NCBI GenBank assembly: GCA_003518245.1
Contig: DOZA01000116.1
Location: 1-15,909 of the forward strand
Direction of reading: 5' to 3'
Length of the DNA stretch: 15,909 nucleotides
Origin: Bacteroidales bacterium
GTDB lineage: Bacteria > Bacteroidota > Bacteroidia > Bacteroidales > VadinHA17
Of this stretch, positions 14,206 to 15,909 are shown piece after piece. Made by a program: the position numbers and the translations under genes. Numbering within the stretch: the stretch's first letter is position 1; each line of letters begins with the position of its first letter. The notes under the pieces were generated by a model that was not told where the DNA came from, did not search any database, and saw nothing but the letters and a program-made list of their open reading frames with translations.

Positions 14206-14774
14206 TTCTTTAACAGCCATGCCATATTTTCCCCGAGGGTCTGCATTGTTTTAATGCCTTCTTTATCATTTAAAACATCACCTTTTTCCCTTCCTATACC
14301 AATATTCCAGTAAGAAGAACCAGGTATTATCATTTCATTTATAAGGAAGAAATGGTTAATGCTGTCAAATGTGGGCATTCCTCCTGCGCGCCTTACTGCC
14401 ACCACTGCTGCTCCAACTTTTCGTTTGAGCGGATTGCCTGCAGCCCTGAGTGCATAGCCTGCTACATCAATCAATGCTTTTGTCTCTGTAGTTATATCTG
14501 AAAAATATACGGGTGAGCCTATAATAATCCCGTCGGCCTGAACCATCCTGGATATTACTTTATTTAATAAGTCGTTTTTTTTATGGCAGAGACCATCTTT
14601 TTCGTTCTTGCACTTCATACAGGCAATGCAGCTGTTTACTTTCTTGCCCCCTATCTGTATTAGTTCTGATTTAATACCATTTTGCTCAAGCACTTTTAAA
14701 ACTTCCCTTATAAGTATCTCTGTATTACCTTCTTTACGTGGACTTCCGTTAATAGCCAGTACTTTCATATTCAT
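14193..14774 (-). CDS. Iron-sulfur flavoprotein (Isf-like NADPH-dependent FMN reductase family)
   Basis: A 193-residue flavodoxin-fold protein. The FMN phosphate loop is NGSPRKEGNT (residues 9-18). A compact cysteine cluster, Cys49, Cys52, Cys55 and Cys63 (CIACMKC then x7-C), is the ferredoxin-like insertion of archaeal/anaerobe iron-sulfur flavoproteins that hold a [4Fe-4S] cluster. GSPVYFSDIT (about 82-91) is the second FMN-binding loop. These proteins are redox carriers in anaerobes, proposed to use ferredoxin and to reduce O2 or peroxide. It is convergent with hydA and downstream of the membrane-protein gene (17-nt gap), so it may share that transcript. A role linked to the hydrogenase is only suggested by proximity. 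Confidence 0.85.
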   Translation of the reverse strand: MNMKVLAINGSPRKEGNTEILIREVLKVLEQNGIKSELIQIGGKKVNSCIACMKCKNEKDGLCHKKNDLLNKVISRMVQADGIIIGSPVYFSDITTETKALIDVAGYALRAAGNPLKRKVGAAVVAVRRAGGMPTFDSINHFFLINEMIIPGSSYWNIGIGREKGDVLNDKEGIKTMQTLGENMAWLLKKTNG

Positions 14775-14791
14775 TAATATTAAAGGATATA

Positions 14792-15748
14792 TCAGGGCAT
14801 GAGATCTTCAACTGAAGGCGGAGGACTGTCAGTATTATTCTTTACCTCCTTTTTGTTCATGTTACCATACAGGTCTTCTACTCTCACAGGGCCACTTTTG
14901 TCACTATCGCTTTGGTTGCGTATAACTTCACCAATATTGTCTGATCGTGCATTGAAATACAGTACGAGGCTGAAAATTGGAAACAATGGCATTGTTACAG
15001 CATTGGCAAGGGCATTGAGTATAATAAATGAGGGCTTGCTTGTGAGGTTAAGCAGTTCAGATGCGTTTTCCGGGTTCATTATTGTTCTGAAAAAGCTGCC
15101 ACCAAAGGGTATCATAATAATAGCACCCAGAATAAAGGAAATAACCATTACTAGTATTCCAAAAATAGTTACCCAGCCTATATTTGGCCAGAAACGTTTA
15201 TGAGCAAGGCTTAAGGTTGTTGTGATAGTATCGCCGATACCAGGATTTTCTATCATTAATACAGGTGATATAAAAGCGTATATCAGAGCAACATATATGA
15301 CAGCAAAAAGAGCACCTATAAACAATAAAAACACACCAATCAGGATAGCAAACACAGCAAATATTGCAAGTAGGATATTAAGAACTAAAAGGGGCAGGAA
15401 ATATTTTACCAGTCCCGTGGTACCAATTGAGAATATGTTGCTTTCAGTGTCAACAGGTTTTCTTATAATATAATACTGAAGTATTAGTATGAATACAAAA
15501 CTGAAAAGTATAATAAGAGCATATGGCCCTATCATAGACCTGGCTATGGCTATCATCTCTTCAGGGTCAGTTACCGAGTATATCTCGGATATGTTTATCC
15601 TGCCTGATATATATGTAATAATGAGAGAGAATACAAATGAAATCACAAAAAGACTTCCGAACCATTTCTTATAGAATTCCCATATTGACCCCAGAGCAGT
15701 GTCAAGGTCATATTTCTTATTTAGAGGATGTTGTGTGTAGTCAATCAT
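14792..15748 (-). CDS. Polytopic inner-membrane protein of unknown function
   Basis: A 318-residue protein with roughly six or seven hydrophobic segments: about residues 30-49, 74-95, a long stretch at 112-165 probably holding two or three helices, about 190-215, and about 240-262. The N-terminus (DLDTALGSIWEFYKKWF) is a soluble amphipathic lead-in common in Bacteroidota proteins of this layout. The last ~55 residues are hydrophilic and contain two similar short motifs, VEDLYG and VEDLMP, separated by a Pro/Asn-rich linker. I do not recognise a named family; a glycerophosphodiester-phosphodiesterase membrane-domain-like fold is possible. No catalytic motif is visible. It is followed 17 nt later by the flavoprotein gene. 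Confidence 0.8.
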   Translation of the reverse strand: MIDYTQHPLNKKYDLDTALGSIWEFYKKWFGSLFVISFVFSLIITYISGRINISEIYSVTDPEEMIAIARSMIGPYALIILFSFVFILILQYYIIRKPVDTESNIFSIGTTGLVKYFLPLLVLNILLAIFAVFAILIGVFLLFIGALFAVIYVALIYAFISPVLMIENPGIGDTITTTLSLAHKRFWPNIGWVTIFGILVMVISFILGAIIMIPFGGSFFRTIMNPENASELLNLTSKPSFIILNALANAVTMPLFPIFSLVLYFNARSDNIGEVIRNQSDSDKSGPVRVEDLYGNMNKKEVKNNTDSPPPSVEDLMP

Positions 15749-15833
15749 AGGATGATATTTTCAGATTTACAGATTGGTAAATATAATATTTAAAATTTTA
15801 TTATTGCCAGCTCACGCACCTGCACTTTTCTGT

Positions 15834-15908
15834 TCATAACTCATAACTAATATTCTCCTTGTCCAGCCTCAGTCCATAGTACAGGTGGTCCCTTTCCTGC
15901 CTGTTGAA
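15834..15908 (-). CDS. C-terminal end of a gene entering from the right edge
   Basis: The minus-strand frame gives about 24 residues (FNRQERDHLYYGLRLDKENI, then SYEL and stop TGA at 15834-15836). The charged, aromatic composition looks like protein, and the other two minus frames stop earlier or look less natural. Its last codons fall in a heptamer repeat (cataact twice, 15835-15848), the same arrangement as at other gene ends here. Too little is visible to name a family. The 85 nt to the next gene start are AT-rich and hold no clear signal. Confidence 0.35.
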   Translation of the reverse strand, partial: FNRQERDHLYYGLRLDKENISYEL

Positions 15909-15909
15909 A

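Overview
The window looks like a chromosome segment from an anaerobic, fermentative member of the Bacteroidota, probably Bacteroidales or Marinilabiliales. The reasons are the AT-rich sequence, mostly weak Shine-Dalgarno signals, several GTG/TTG starts, a PPi-type phosphofructokinase, a three-gene NAD(H)-linked [FeFe]-hydrogenase, a PadR/permease-prefix pair, and many short degenerate tandem tracts between genes. This placement rests on protein character and sequence style, not on a database match.

Layout. Positions 1-685 hold the end of a PadR-type regulator, overlapping a small protein with an N-terminal permease-prefix-like segment. Positions 686-995 are non-coding, with an octamer tract followed by two hairpins. 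A membrane-anchored penicillin-acylase-family Ntn hydrolase (996-3395) and a short-chain dehydrogenase (3453-4202) follow on the plus strand. A repeat-rich convergent gap (4203-4396) separates them from a five-gene minus-strand cluster. In transcription order this is PPi-type phosphofructokinase, HAD phosphatase-like protein, LarA-family (DUF2088) nickel-pincer racemase homologue, 4-phosphoerythronate dehydrogenase (pdxB) and 6-phosphogluconate dehydrogenase (gnd). Junctions are 1, 18, 3 and 62 nt, so it is probably one operon joining sugar-phosphate, sugar-acid and vitamin B6 steps.

A 219-bp divergent region with two inverted repeats separates this operon from hydC-hydB-hydA (10697-14145), a soluble trimeric [FeFe]-hydrogenase that would couple NAD(H) to H2. 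HydB is short and lacks the extra ferredoxin-like domains of confurcating enzymes. The final part is on the minus strand: an iron-sulfur flavoprotein, a polytopic membrane protein, and the last codons of a gene entering from the right edge.

The most unusual feature is recurring 7- or 8-nt degenerate tandem tracts at gene edges (686-757, 4204-4235, 5851-5873, 7024-7040, 14171-14205, 15835-15848). In several cases they supply the stop codon and last residues of a gene, and in one case the start codon of the next. There are also two long-hairpin repeats sharing the arms CCTCCGTAG and CGAAGGNGG. I saw no tRNA, rRNA, CRISPR array, insertion sequence or prophage genes.
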